Shown here: in pieces, positions 7,499-15,649 of the stretch
Position numbering within the stretch: position 1 is the first letter of the stretch
Layout of the letters: each line of letters opens with the position of its first letter
Virus record (IMG/VR): IMGVR_UViG_3300037293_000449
Coordinates: 1-51,073 of that record
Reading direction: 5' to 3' (one strand)
From: a virus
DNA length: 51,073 bases
Notes under the pieces: model-generated
The model's database searches: none
Told to the model about the DNA's origin: nothing
Seen by the model: the letters and a program-made list of their open reading frames with translations, nothing else
Position numbers and translations under genes: made by a program

Positions 7499-8061
7499 TG
7501 ATCAGTCAACGCACTCCATTTGACTGCGGCATCGCCACGCTAGCCAACGCGCTGGGCATCACCTACGAGCAGTCGCTAGACCTCTATGGCACGGACAAAC
7601 AGCACAACGGCGTAACCATCCAGCAAACCGCATCGATCCTATTCAGCCTTGGCTATGCACCCGTGTATACCGCGCTCCCAGGATTCGTCAAAGCCAGCGG
7701 CATCGAGATGAGCACAGCAAATCCGGACATCCTGGAGAGCTTTGGCCACCCAGCAATCCTGCAAGTCCTAACCCCCTCTGGAGTCGTTCACCAGGTCTTC
7801 TTTGACGGCAAAAACATCCTCGATCCAAGTCCCTCAGTCGACGGCCTTCGAAGCGTCAGCGAGTACGAGTGTGTCGACGCGGTGATCCTCTACAAGCGCT
7901 TCCACACGGGCGGTGTGATCTCCAGCAAGCCAGGAGATGCCATTCCCCAGATCATCAGCACTGACTATCCAGAGCCGCGTAAACGGTTTGTGTTCAAAAA
8001 CAACCAGGCGCTTGTGCGCAAACAGGCTGTTCTGTGTGCGGTACGGGAAGGTGCTTTGTGA
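7498..8061 (+). CDS. C39-like cysteine peptidase
   Basis: A 187-residue protein with the papain-fold layout of C39 peptidases: QRTPFDCGIATLANALGI at residues 4-21 (catalytic Cys in DCG), a central GHPAILQV strand, then SGVVHQVFFDGKNILDPSP with a candidate catalytic His and Asp. C39 domains usually cleave double-glycine leaders during export. No transporter domain is fused here and the gene lies between the two terminase genes, so it may act in capsid maturation or modify a host protein. It starts inside the stop of the small terminase gene, so translation is coupled. Confidence 0.6.
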   Translation: MISQRTPFDCGIATLANALGITYEQSLDLYGTDKQHNGVTIQQTASILFSLGYAPVYTALPGFVKASGIEMSTANPDILESFGHPAILQVLTPSGVVHQVFFDGKNILDPSPSVDGLRSVSEYECVDAVILYKRFHTGGVISSKPGDAIPQIISTDYPEPRKRFVFKNNQALVRKQAVLCAVREGAL

Positions 8062-8098
8062 TCCGTATACGGGGCATTAAGGCCGGAAAGGTGCGCTT

Positions 8099-9634
8099 AT
8101 GAGCTCTTTCGGGAACGTTATGGGCCGTGCCCTGGACTTCGGGAGAGCCATAGCTGCAGCCAGGGTTATCTGGAAGCCAACCAAAGGCTCTCAAGAGATG
8201 TTCCTGATGCTTGGGCAATTGTTGTCACTCGTGATCGAAGTGATGTTCCATGGCGGTCGTGGCATCGGTAAGTCCGAGGTCTTGATCATCGCTTACCTGA
8301 TCCATGTCGGCCAAGGATGGGGCAGCAGCTGGACAGGAGTGATCTTTAAGAAAGAGTACAAGCCACTACGCAATCTCATAGCCACCTCTAGGAAGATCAT
8401 CCCTCGAATTTTCCCTGATGCCGTTTGGAACAAGTCTGAATGCTCATGGACGTTCGCTACCGGCGAGGTGCTGTATTTCGGCCACATCAAGAATATGGAG
8501 GATTACGAAAACAAGTACCACGGTCATGAGTACGCCTTTATCGGCTGGGACGAGCTGGCAACCTGGCGCGACCCTGACGTCTATGAAGCGATGATGTCGA
8601 CCCTGCGTACCGCTTTCATTCCTACCAAGCAGCAACCCAACATGCCACCACTTCAGGTCAGGTCAACCACCAACCCGTTCGGTGCTGGTAAGTGGTGGGT
8701 TTACGAGCGTTTCCTTGAGGGCAAACGGCCCGGCGAGATCACATACAACAAGGATGGCTCCCGTCAAAGGTGTGCAGTCTTCGGCACAATTTTTGAAAAC
8801 ACTTACATAAGCAAGAGCTACATCACGAACTATCTACATCAGATTACCGACCCGGCTCTCAAAGCTGCCTGGCTGCATGGCGATTGGGAAGCTGTCGATA
8901 TGAGTGCGATGTTCGGGCCAGTGTGGTCAGCCGAGAACCTGATTCTTGATCCGTTCGAGATTCCGCGTGCCTGGAAAGTAGATAGGTCATTCGACTTCGG
9001 CCAGTCCACACCTTTCTGCTGCCTGTGGTACGCGGAAGCCAATGGAGAGTCGGTCACTATCAATGGCAAGCAATTCTGCCCGCCGAAGGGGTCACTGATC
9101 GTTGTAGGTGAAGACTACGGCACTGAGATTGACCCTAAGACAGGCAAGCAAACCAAAGCAGATGCTGGCCTTTACCTTCCAGCCAATCAGATCGGGGTAA
9201 GACTCAAGGCCAGAGAAGACAAGCTCCTGACGACCGTGTTTAAGAACCACCAGAAAGTCCAACCTGGCCCCGCAGACAACCAAATTCACAACGGCTCGAA
9301 GGTTGATCAGGGTAATGCACCCACGGTAGCTAAAGAGCTCAAAGCAGCTGGCATGGAGTTCGTCAATTCAGACAAGAGCCCTGGCTCTCGCGTGACCTCG
9401 GCCCAGTTGATGTTCGACAGGCTTCATGCCACGAAAACTCAAGACCCGAGTAAGCCTCATATCTACTTTTTCAAGTCCTGCAAGTTTGCTCTCAAAACCC
9501 TACCTAACTTGCATCGAGACGAAGATCAGCCTGATGCAGTTGGTAAAGGCCCTGATGACCATGCATGGGATGCGCTGGCTTACCGCTTAACTTGGAAACG
9601 CCCAGTAACTTCGATTCAACAAGGCATTCGCTAG
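8099..9634 (+). CDS. terminase large subunit
   Basis: A 511-residue packaging motor. Walker A is HGGRGIGKS at residues 51-59, Walker B is YAFIGWDELATW near 146-157, followed by STTNPFGAG of the coupling motif. The C-terminal nuclease domain starts with VDRSFDFGQSTPFCCLW (first metal-binding Asp) and ends with DDHAWDALAYRL, the typical last acidic motif. It should translocate DNA into the prohead and cut it. ATG at 8099 follows GGAAAGGTG. The intact length argues for a functional gene. Confidence 0.92.
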   Translation: MSSFGNVMGRALDFGRAIAAARVIWKPTKGSQEMFLMLGQLLSLVIEVMFHGGRGIGKSEVLIIAYLIHVGQGWGSSWTGVIFKKEYKPLRNLIATSRKIIPRIFPDAVWNKSECSWTFATGEVLYFGHIKNMEDYENKYHGHEYAFIGWDELATWRDPDVYEAMMSTLRTAFIPTKQQPNMPPLQVRSTTNPFGAGKWWVYERFLEGKRPGEITYNKDGSRQRCAVFGTIFENTYISKSYITNYLHQITDPALKAAWLHGDWEAVDMSAMFGPVWSAENLILDPFEIPRAWKVDRSFDFGQSTPFCCLWYAEANGESVTINGKQFCPPKGSLIVVGEDYGTEIDPKTGKQTKADAGLYLPANQIGVRLKAREDKLLTTVFKNHQKVQPGPADNQIHNGSKVDQGNAPTVAKELKAAGMEFVNSDKSPGSRVTSAQLMFDRLHATKTQDPSKPHIYFFKSCKFALKTLPNLHRDEDQPDAVGKGPDDHAWDALAYRLTWKRPVTSIQQGIR

Positions 9635-9643
9635 TCTCAGAAG

Positions 9644-9656
9644 TTTGCCGTCAAAC
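9644..9656 (+). repeat. TTTGCCGTCAAA repeat, intergenic copy of eight
   Basis: The exact 12-mer TTTGCCGTCAAA occurs in this orientation at 9644, 15887, 28527, 35698, 39180 and 47091, and in reverse (TTTGACGGCAAA) at 7801 and 26904. A one-mismatch copy is at 16860. This copy lies between the large terminase and portal genes; the other seven lie inside genes in different frames. The arms TTTG and CAAA are inverted repeats. All copies lie within the element. Function unknown; see findings. Confidence 0.8.
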
Positions 9657-9660
9657 AAAG

Positions 9661-9673
9661 TACAACAGTTGTA
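9661..9673. repeat. inverted repeat TACAAC-A-GTTGTA upstream of portal gene
   Basis: Perfect 6-base arms around one base, five bases upstream of the A/T leader of the portal gene. Could be an operator. Confidence 0.4.
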
Positions 9674-9677
9674 GCCA

Positions 9678-9695
9678 AATAATAATAAGAATAGG
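9678..9695 (+). promoter_or_regulatory. AATAATAAGAAnAGG leader, portal copy
   Basis: AATAATAATAAGAATAGG ends about eight bases before the portal ATG. Close relatives precede genes starting at 6494, 18402, 19808, 25426, 28969, 32108, 35633 and 39763, and mobC on the minus strand (48176-48164). It combines an unstructured AAT tract with a Shine-Dalgarno-like AAGAAnAGG and is best read as a translation-initiation leader. Confidence 0.6.
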
Positions 9696-9703
9696 CGCTA
9701 TAT

Positions 9704-11020
9704 ATGTCAGTTAGTCAACGCACTTTGCGCTGCCAGAAATACTATCAAGATCGTGAAATGATTCGTGCTATTCGCGGAGGCACCGAATCCCTGCGTGCTG
9801 CTGGAACTAAATACCTGCCAAGAGAGCCTGGGGAAACTGCTGATTCCTACAAGCGCAGGCTGGCACGATCATTCCTGTCCAATTACACAGACAAAACCGC
9901 TCGGAACTTGGCATCGAAACCCTTCACCAGACCAATCGTTGTTAAGAGCGAGAAGTACCAGGATCTTGCGGATGAGTACATGAAGGCTGTAGACGGTAAG
10001 GGTTCGAACCTTAATGGGTTGTGCTCTACCGCATTTGAAGACGCACTGTGGAACGGATCGTCATTCATTGCGATTGATGCCGCCGTTGATGGTGGTCGGC
10101 CATACGCATACCACCTTAGCGGCGATAACATCCTGGGCTACAAGCTTGATGAAGATGACAGGCTCACTGAAATACGCATCCAAGAGAAAGCCATAGTCGC
10201 AGACGGCCCATGGGGAGAAAAGGAGGTATCTCGCATCAGGGTATTCAAGCGCGACGGTGAGGTCGTAACCTGGTCTCTTTATGATGGTGATGCAGGAAAC
10301 GACGAAGCTATAGTTCTCGATCAACCGTTTGCACTCAAAGAGATTCCTGTGGTTGCGGTGCATTCGTCTGCCGTAGTCTCAAGTGGTGAGCTGTTTGCGA
10401 ATCCACCACTGAAAGACTTGGCGTTCGTGAACGTCCAGCACTTCCAGGAATCGTCTGATCAGTCAAACATCCTGAAGATCGCCAAATGCCCGATTCTATT
10501 TGCGTCAGGCGTGGCGGATGATGCTGAGATCGCTATTGGCTCTGAATATGCGATCAAGGGGGACGTGAATGCCGATCTCAAATACGTTGAACACTCGGGG
10601 GCAGCGATTGGCTCTGGACGTGATTCGCTTAGAGACCTAGAAGCCAAAATGCAGTCCTTTGGCTCGGATCTTCTTGAGAACTCCGGGGCTGTAGAGACTG
10701 CAACCGGGCGAGCCCTAAACGCTGGGGAGAACAACAACAGGATTGCGATGATGGCATTGAATCTGGCGTCAGCGGTCGAAAAGGTGTTTGGCTGGATTGC
10801 ATATTTCAACAAGATCGCTGAGCCTGATTTTCACGTCGACATCAATACCGAGTACGGAATCAACACCTCTGCTGAAGAGTTCACTGCCTTGGCCAACGCA
10901 AGGACGATGGGTGATTTGTCGCAAGAGGACTATCTCCAAGAGCTGAAGCGCCGTGGGTTGCTCAGGAATAATTTTAGCCTTGCTGACAATGCCGATAGGT
11001 TGTCGACAGAACTGGTATAG
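9704..11020 (+). CDS. portal protein, DUF4055-like
   Basis: A 438-residue protein directly after the large terminase. The N-terminus (GGTESLRAAGTKYLPREPGETADSYKRRLARSF region) is the typical opening of DUF4055 portal-type proteins, followed by NYTDKTARNLASKPF and a helical C-terminus with an LKRRGLL end. It should form the dodecameric ring at the capsid vertex for DNA entry and head-tail joining. Length and position fit. ATG at 9704 follows the AATAATAAGAATAGG leader. I quote at most 20 residues of evidence: KYLPREPGETADSYKRR. Confidence 0.8.
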   Translation: MSVSQRTLRCQKYYQDREMIRAIRGGTESLRAAGTKYLPREPGETADSYKRRLARSFLSNYTDKTARNLASKPFTRPIVVKSEKYQDLADEYMKAVDGKGSNLNGLCSTAFEDALWNGSSFIAIDAAVDGGRPYAYHLSGDNILGYKLDEDDRLTEIRIQEKAIVADGPWGEKEVSRIRVFKRDGEVVTWSLYDGDAGNDEAIVLDQPFALKEIPVVAVHSSAVVSSGELFANPPLKDLAFVNVQHFQESSDQSNILKIAKCPILFASGVADDAEIAIGSEYAIKGDVNADLKYVEHSGAAIGSGRDSLRDLEAKMQSFGSDLLENSGAVETATGRALNAGENNNRIAMMALNLASAVEKVFGWIAYFNKIAEPDFHVDINTEYGINTSAEEFTALANARTMGDLSQEDYLQELKRRGLLRNNFSLADNADRLSTELV

Positions 11021-11076
11021 CGCCTCCTGATTAGTCTGTGCCATCATCGTTGCCAGTAACGCCAGAGGCTAGGGAT

Positions 11077-11616
11077 ATGGTGAACGAGTTACCAGCAGAC
11101 TTTCTAGTATTCGCTAAACAGCTAGGGTTCACGTCACCTGAGCAGTGGGGCGTGAGCCGTGGAAAACTTCCAGATGGCTGGAAGAGAATTCAGCGTTACA
11201 TCATTTCTGGGCGATGTATTCGCGGGTTGATTCGCGACTTTGTTGCCAGAATGAATTCGTCCGATGATCACTACAGACGCAAGACCGGTGAGACCGGGAC
11301 GACAAGGGTCACACCAGTTTCCGCACAAATTCAGCTTTTTGAGAGTCTGTATCCACAGTTTGCTCCCAAAGCTCGCCCTCTGATGAAGCCTCCTGCTGAA
11401 TGCCAAGTTAAAAAACCGAAAGTTCGCAAGCCTAAGGTAAAGAAGCCGGTATTCGTACGTATCGGATTTGGCTTGGAGAGCACCTTTCGGTCTAGGAAAA
11501 TCGATAGGGATTGCGTGATTCTCGATGCTCACACTACGCCAATCGACAAAGCATCAAAAAGCATAATTTACGTACCAGGCTGGTCATTAGCAGGAATGCA
11601 GGGAGACGGAGATTAG
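11077..11616 (+). CDS. uncharacterised phage protein with Lys/Pro-rich linker
   Basis: I do not recognise this 179-residue protein. It has a helical N-terminal half, then a basic repeat KKPKVRKPKVKKPVFVR near residues 112-130 and a short C-terminal domain. The start at 11077 is chosen because GAGG lies eight bases upstream; a GTG at 11038 in the same frame has no ribosome site. It follows the portal gene and precedes the MvaT-family gene. Basic linkers of this sort can bind DNA or RNA, but nothing else supports that. Confidence 0.5.
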   Translation: MVNELPADFLVFAKQLGFTSPEQWGVSRGKLPDGWKRIQRYIISGRCIRGLIRDFVARMNSSDDHYRRKTGETGTTRVTPVSAQIQLFESLYPQFAPKARPLMKPPAECQVKKPKVRKPKVKKPVFVRIGFGLESTFRSRKIDRDCVILDAHTTPIDKASKSIIYVPGWSLAGMQGDGD

Positions 11617-11634
11617 CCTCATTTGTTGCGCTAG

Positions 11635-11671
11635 ATTTTCCAGTTCGTATACTGCTTCTATCCATTATCAA
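11635..11671 (+). promoter_or_regulatory. candidate promoter of the MvaT-family gene
   Basis: TTGCGC, a 16-base spacer and TATACT (about 11650-11655), roughly 30 bases upstream of the ATG at 11682. The gene ends in its own terminator, so it is probably transcribed alone. Confidence 0.4.
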
Positions 11672-11681
11672 AGGTAATCAC

Positions 11682-12047
11682 ATGTCCCGTCTCGCAGAAT
11701 TCCGTCAGCTTGAAAAACACCTGGCTGAGCAGTTAGCCGCACTGGAAGCAATGAAAGGCGACGAAGGCCTGAAAAAGGAAGTGGAGTTCGAAACCAAGCT
11801 CCGCGCTTTGCTCGGCGAGTACAGCTACAGCTTGCGTAACGTCATCGCGATCCTTGACCCACAAGCATCGTCCCGCGCTCCAGCTGCGTCTGCTTCAAAA
11901 GCAACCCGCAAGGCTCGTGAGATCAAGATCTACAAAAACCCGAATTCCGGTGAGCTGATCGAGACCAAAGGCGGCAATCATCGCCAGTTGAAAGAGTGGA
12001 AAAATGAGTTCGGCGCTGACGTTGTTGAGTCGTGGCGCACTCAGTAA
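11682..12047 (+). CDS. MvaT/MvaU-family H-NS-like silencer
   Basis: A 121-residue protein that follows the MvaT layout throughout: an N-terminal coiled coil (SRLAEFRQLEKHLAEQLAAL) for dimerisation, a second oligomerisation helix (SYSLRNVIAILDPQ), an Ala/Ser-rich linker, and a C-terminal DNA-binding domain with KIYKNPNSGELIETKGGNH and LKEWKNEFGADVVESW. MvaT proteins coat AT-rich DNA in Pseudomonas and silence acquired genes. A phage copy could silence its own genes in the lysogen, mix with host MvaT, or counter host silencing. The start is clear: the homologous N-terminus begins here, and longer upstream frames are out of family. A terminator follows directly. Confidence 0.9.
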   Translation: MSRLAEFRQLEKHLAEQLAALEAMKGDEGLKKEVEFETKLRALLGEYSYSLRNVIAILDPQASSRAPAASASKATRKAREIKIYKNPNSGELIETKGGNHRQLKEWKNEFGADVVESWRTQ

Positions 12048-12068
12048 GATCGGTTTGAGTACAAACTA

Positions 12069-12088
12069 GGGCCCTGCGGGGCCCTTTT
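12069..12088 (+). terminator. rho-independent terminator after the MvaT-family gene
   Basis: GGGCCC, TGCG loop, GGGCCC, then TTTT. Confidence 0.8.
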
Positions 12089-12108
12089 CGTAATCAAGGA
12101 ATATGTTC

Positions 12109-12594
12109 ATGGACGCTGGGACAAACATTACCCCCCCTCATTTCCAAAGTCATCTCGTCGAACTGGTCACCCGCTTCCGAGGTGCATTAGAGCATGTTAT
12201 AGCTGATGGCAAAGCGCCATTTAACATCGAGTGCTTTCCAGATGGCTGCTGTGGGATAACTACAGAGCTACTGGGTGACTACCTAAACTCTCTTGATATC
12301 GGTGAGTTCAAGTACGTTCGCGCAAAGAAAAGCACGTCGAGTCACGCCTGGCTCGAGGTTTATGGTCTGATCGTCGATATCACTAGCGACCAGTTTCCAG
12401 GAAGGCCGAGAATCTACGTAGATAAGCCGGACGCTTGGTATAACGAGTGGCGGGTTGAAGCAAAAGAAATAGCCAAGCATGATTCATTAGCATCGTTTTA
12501 TTTAGATGAGCGTAACTTTCTTCTTCAGGTAATAGAAGTAATGGAGGAGTCCACGCTCCCGACGCAGGCTGACAGAGACGTGCCGGCAGTATAG
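12109..12594 (+). CDS. transglutaminase/papain-fold-like protein
   Basis: A 161-residue protein with FPDGCCGITTELLGDYL (candidate catalytic Cys at a helix start), then SSHAWLEVYGLIVDITSDQF (His and Asp spaced as in transglutaminase-like cysteine enzymes). Similar small proteins are known as uncharacterised transglutaminase-like proteins; the substrate is unknown. ATG at 12109 lies eight bases after AAGGA; an ATG six bases earlier is too close. It lies between the MvaT-family and HEPN-like genes at the start of the cargo block, not among virion genes, so I read it as a lysogenic accessory gene. Confidence 0.5.
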   Translation: MDAGTNITPPHFQSHLVELVTRFRGALEHVIADGKAPFNIECFPDGCCGITTELLGDYLNSLDIGEFKYVRAKKSTSSHAWLEVYGLIVDITSDQFPGRPRIYVDKPDAWYNEWRVEAKEIAKHDSLASFYLDERNFLLQVIEVMEESTLPTQADRDVPAV

Positions 12595-12695
12595 ATCGTC
12601 TGGGTGCAAGTGGCCCGAGTGGTCAGTTCTCAAAGGCGGTTGGGCGCCAGCAACTACTGCCTATTTAACAGCAATTGCGAACAGAGAGTAGTGAT

Positions 12696-13712
12696 ATGCA
12701 AAAGGAATTGGAGGCGGTTTTTTACGAGTGCCAGCACACTGGGGCGTTTAACGCTGGCCCAGCTAAAGTTCTAGCTATATTGATGAAGCACTATGGCGAA
12801 ACATGTGAAGCTTCAGGCTTTGTTTTGCATCATTTTTCAGGGATACGAGGATACAGGTTCAAAAGGGATGGAAAATGGTCATTTATCCCGACTGAAAAGA
12901 CGCCGCCCCAATCTTCAGGCCCCTTTCCATTCGCAAGCTTACTTGCCAGCAAGGATCTCTTGGTGCCTCCTCTTTTGATGCCTAGGCATATGGATATGAT
13001 ATGCAAGGCCATTAGGGCAAGTGCCGGAAATCCAAATAGCACAACAGTCGACTTCTGTCTAGCTGTCATTTATACGCCTTACGAAATGGGTAGATATTAT
13101 GAGGCTTTGTTCAATCAAGTTGACTCCTTTCAGCCGTATATGAACCATATCGACGAATGCATAAGGTCTTACCTGCTTGGTAATATTTCGGTATCCATCT
13201 CTGGTATGTTGTTAGCGGCAGAAGGTATCTTGAGGAAAATTGGTGAGAAAATAGACGGACGGTTCTCGGGCATTACAAGCAAAGATCAGTTTGTTAACGT
13301 TCTAAATAAAATAGAGGATCGGGTAACTAGCACTGCTTACTCAGAGTGCGATGTGCCAGGCTTTATGCGAGACCGCGACTATCTGGTGAATTTTGACGAG
13401 CGTATAGCGCTTATAGACGGCTTCAAAAAGTATTTTGCCACCAGACTTTACGAAAACACTAAGGATGTGACGGGTTCAATTGATATGAATAGACACAGCA
13501 TTCTTCATGGCTTGTCAATGAGTTTTAATAAGCCCATAAATTTCTACCGCTTATTCATTATGTTAGTCTTTTTGGCTTTTATTAGTGTTGTGTTGGGGCA
13601 CTCGCGGGCTTCATGCTTTGTATCAGAAACAGACAAGTCAAAGAAGAAAAGCGAATGTTATGACGAATTGGCTGGCATCGGATCTCTCTTGAAAGCCAAA
13701 TACCCTGTTTAG
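12696..13712 (+). CDS. HEPN-like protein with C-terminal membrane segment
   Basis: A 338-residue protein of unknown role. Near its end it has DMNRHSILHGLSMSF, with R266-x4-H271, the R-x4-6-H motif of HEPN RNases, in the NRHxIxHG form common in abortive-infection-like proteins. A hydrophobic stretch follows (FYRLFIMLVFLAFISVV), so it may attach to the inner membrane. Codon use is more AT-rich than the flanking head genes, suggesting separate acquisition. ATG at 12696 follows AGAGAG. It converges on a minus-strand gene with a 4-base overlap. A toxin or anti-phage role is an inference from the motif; a non-catalytic HEPN domain is also possible. Confidence 0.45.
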   Translation: MQKELEAVFYECQHTGAFNAGPAKVLAILMKHYGETCEASGFVLHHFSGIRGYRFKRDGKWSFIPTEKTPPQSSGPFPFASLLASKDLLVPPLLMPRHMDMICKAIRASAGNPNSTTVDFCLAVIYTPYEMGRYYEALFNQVDSFQPYMNHIDECIRSYLLGNISVSISGMLLAAEGILRKIGEKIDGRFSGITSKDQFVNVLNKIEDRVTSTAYSECDVPGFMRDRDYLVNFDERIALIDGFKKYFATRLYENTKDVTGSIDMNRHSILHGLSMSFNKPINFYRLFIMLVFLAFISVVLGHSRASCFVSETDKSKKKSECYDELAGIGSLLKAKYPV

Positions 13713-13999
13713 TCACGTTGGCTTTCACGTTGCTTCAGCTCTTGGCAGCATATCTTCTTGTTGTCAAACCCCTCCATGCCCATCCCGGCGCACGAACTCT
13801 TTGTGTTGAGGCCTCGCAGCAATGACCTAGTCGCGGATTTGGTGCAAAGATCCAGCACGTGTGCATCAATACTCCTTGCAAGTACAGCAGCACTATTAGC
13901 TATGCCTCTATTGTACTGTGCCTTTTCTTTGGCCGTCCTGTTACGCATCAACCGCTCGCAAGAGTCGTCATTACACTCTATGTGAAGAAATTTGGTCAT
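13709..13999 (-). CDS. small uncharacterised Cys-containing protein
   Basis: Not recognised. It has 96 residues with six cysteines (ECNDDSCERL near the N-terminus, CAGMG and KKICCQEL near the end), so a metal-binding fold is possible. AAAGGTG stands seven bases before the ATG at 13999. It is the last of three short minus-strand genes (14470 to 13709), each with its own ribosome site, and overlaps the end of the HEPN-like gene by four bases. Confidence 0.5.
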   Translation of the reverse strand: MTKFLHIECNDDSCERLMRNRTAKEKAQYNRGIANSAAVLARSIDAHVLDLCTKSATRSLLRGLNTKSSCAGMGMEGFDNKKICCQELKQRESQRD

Positions 14000-14039
14000 A
14001 CAGAAACACCTTTATCGTTATTATTGTTTTGTTGTCAAA

Positions 14040-14237
14040 CTAATCATCCCGCCGCACTAGGTCTTTGTATCGTTCTCTTGCAGCAATTATCTGGTCGCGA
14101 ATTTCTTCCGGCTCGATGCTCATGCAGCCTCCGAGGGTCACCCGGAGGGTTTTGAGGGAGTTTGCGGCTAAGATGAACTGCTCTTCTTGGAGATCCCAGA
14201 CTGTCTTGGGCTTATCTTTTCTGAATAGCCAAAGCAT
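14040..14237 (-). CDS. small uncharacterised protein
   Basis: Sixty-five residues, mostly helical and charged (EPEEIRDQIIAARERYKDLV), with no family I recognise. It starts just after the stop of the preceding minus-strand gene, with ACGGAAT as ribosome site, so the two are probably one message. A TTTGTTGTCAAAC dyad (14028-14040), related to the repeated 12-mer, spans its stop and the gap to the next gene. Confidence 0.45.
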   Translation of the reverse strand: MLWLFRKDKPKTVWDLQEEQFILAANSLKTLRVTLGGCMSIEPEEIRDQIIAARERYKDLVRRDD

Positions 14238-14242
14238 GATCG

Positions 14243-14470
14243 CTATTCCGTTTCACAGACAAATAGCAAAGAACGCCACTCTTCACGCTTCCGATCTTCG
14301 AAATCAGCACGGCTATAGGCAGTAGTATCCTGATCGTCGAACTGGTGACTGACCGCGTCTGCCAAGTGCTCTTCAATCTGCTCGACCCTTGCAAGTTGAG
14401 CGTGGTCTTCTGTCTCGTATACCTCTCCAATAGATCCAGAACCTACATGAACCACTACATAACCAACCAT
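14243..14470 (-). CDS. small acidic uncharacterised protein
   Basis: Seventy-five residues, acidic, opening with MVGYVVVHVGSGSIGEVYET and followed by a helical segment (ARVEQIEEHLADAVSHQ). GAGGAAC precedes the ATG at 14470. First gene of the three-gene minus-strand set; a promoter should lie between 14480 and 14600, but I see no strong hexamers there. Function unknown. Confidence 0.5.
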   Translation of the reverse strand: MVGYVVVHVGSGSIGEVYETEDHAQLARVEQIEEHLADAVSHQFDDQDTTAYSRADFEDRKREEWRSLLFVCETE

Positions 14471-14667
14471 GATATGTTCCTCGATAAGTGCTTATGTATT
14501 AAGCATGGCAGTGAGCTTTGAGTGGTTCAATAACTTTTTTCTACACTTTTTGAGGTTGTGCAGGAGATAAGGGGAATAGTGCTCTGAAACCCCTGAAAAC
14601 ACAGGTACGTATACCAGCGGCATACTCTTAAAATAATCTCCGCAGTTGCTTTGCTAACAAACCTTGG

Positions 14668-14694
14668 GTAAAGAACAAGGCCCTGGAGGGCCTT
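14668..14694 (-). terminator. rho-independent terminator of the DUF4238-like operon
   Basis: On the minus strand AAGGCCC (14694-14688) pairs with GGGCCTT (14683-14677), followed by TTCTTT. Confidence 0.7.
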
Positions 14695-14696
14695 GG

Positions 14697-15644
14697 TCAT
14701 TGGGTTTTTTGTGGTTTGGGTACCTTTGTTTTTTTGATGATGTCGGCAGTGTCACCGAAAACTGTCTGGTCGCTACGTAGAAGAATATTTCGGTTGAGCA
14801 ATTCAGCAAAGCTAACGTCCACCTCCATAACACCCACACCATACATGTCCGAATCATTGATCATGTAGGCCATGGTTGGAGATATAGGGAAGTAGAAGTC
14901 CGTATTTTCTGGCGGCACTCCATTAGGTTCGCAATCAAGGACATCAGGGTGGACGTTGATCACTGGATTGTCGCTAGTTAAGAATGGTGTGTCCGTTTTG
15001 TTGACTAACCATACAACATTTTTACGGTAGTAAAATCGGTCAATGCTGCAGCCAACATTAACCCCGAAGATTATACTTAAAAACCACCAGTTCTTATTGG
15101 TCAAGTCGAAAGCAGAATCCCCACTTAGTTTCATAGCCTGTGCAAAAGTATCTCGAAAAAATTTCGTTCGCGTAAATTGATGCCCGATATAGCTATGAAA
15201 ATTATGCCTGTTTTCGATTGAGTTCAGAATCGATAGCTTGCCATTCCGAAGGGCGTCCAGTATTGGTTTAACATCGTTCTCAATCTTTTCATGGATGTTT
15301 TCAATAGTATTTGATAGCAGGAGTTCACGCTTGCGGATGTCTTTTTCTTCGGTGAGGACAGAAATCCGGCAGGAATGTTCGATCATTTTTTCAAGAAAGG
15401 CATTGTGGAATTCTTGGAGATCGGCGTCAGCCTTGAATATCCAGCGCTGGATGAACTCTACATCAGCATCGTTAAGTGTGCTTATTTTGTAGAAATCCAT
15501 CTCACAAGCCAACCCTTGTACGGGATAGGAGCTAACGCCCTTTCTTGTCCTACGATAAATATCGACATTATTTTTAGACCATCCTCTAAGATAATGAGCC
15601 CAAATATAGTGATTGTTGCGTTTGATCATTTCGCTTTTCAGCAC
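14697..15644 (-). CDS. DUF4238-like protein
   Basis: A 315-residue protein opening with RNNHYIWAHYLRGWSKNN and carrying TPFLTSDNPVINVHP near residue 225, the two signatures of DUF4238 proteins (N-terminal HY-x4-YL-x-F/W, later hTSDNPV). The family has no settled biochemical role and is common on mobile elements. The GTG at 15644 follows GGAAGGTAAGG with good spacing, only five bases after the stop of the exonuclease gene, so the two form an operon; an ATG at 15629 is the alternative. The operon lies in the cargo block, reads against the virion genes and has its own terminator, as expected for lysogen-expressed genes. Confidence 0.6.
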   Translation of the reverse strand: MLKSEMIKRNNHYIWAHYLRGWSKNNVDIYRRTRKGVSSYPVQGLACEMDFYKISTLNDADVEFIQRWIFKADADLQEFHNAFLEKMIEHSCRISVLTEEKDIRKRELLLSNTIENIHEKIENDVKPILDALRNGKLSILNSIENRHNFHSYIGHQFTRTKFFRDTFAQAMKLSGDSAFDLTNKNWWFLSIIFGVNVGCSIDRFYYRKNVVWLVNKTDTPFLTSDNPVINVHPDVLDCEPNGVPPENTDFYFPISPTMAYMINDSDMYGVGVMEVDVSFAELLNRNILLRSDQTVFGDTADIIKKTKVPKPQKTQ

Positions 15645-15649
15645 TTACC

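Noticed and set aside
12605-12660. Sequence resembling the 5' part of a class II tRNA (GGCCCGAGTGGTCAGTTC)
   Set aside because: No matching anticodon arm, T-arm or acceptor pairing follows; taken as chance.
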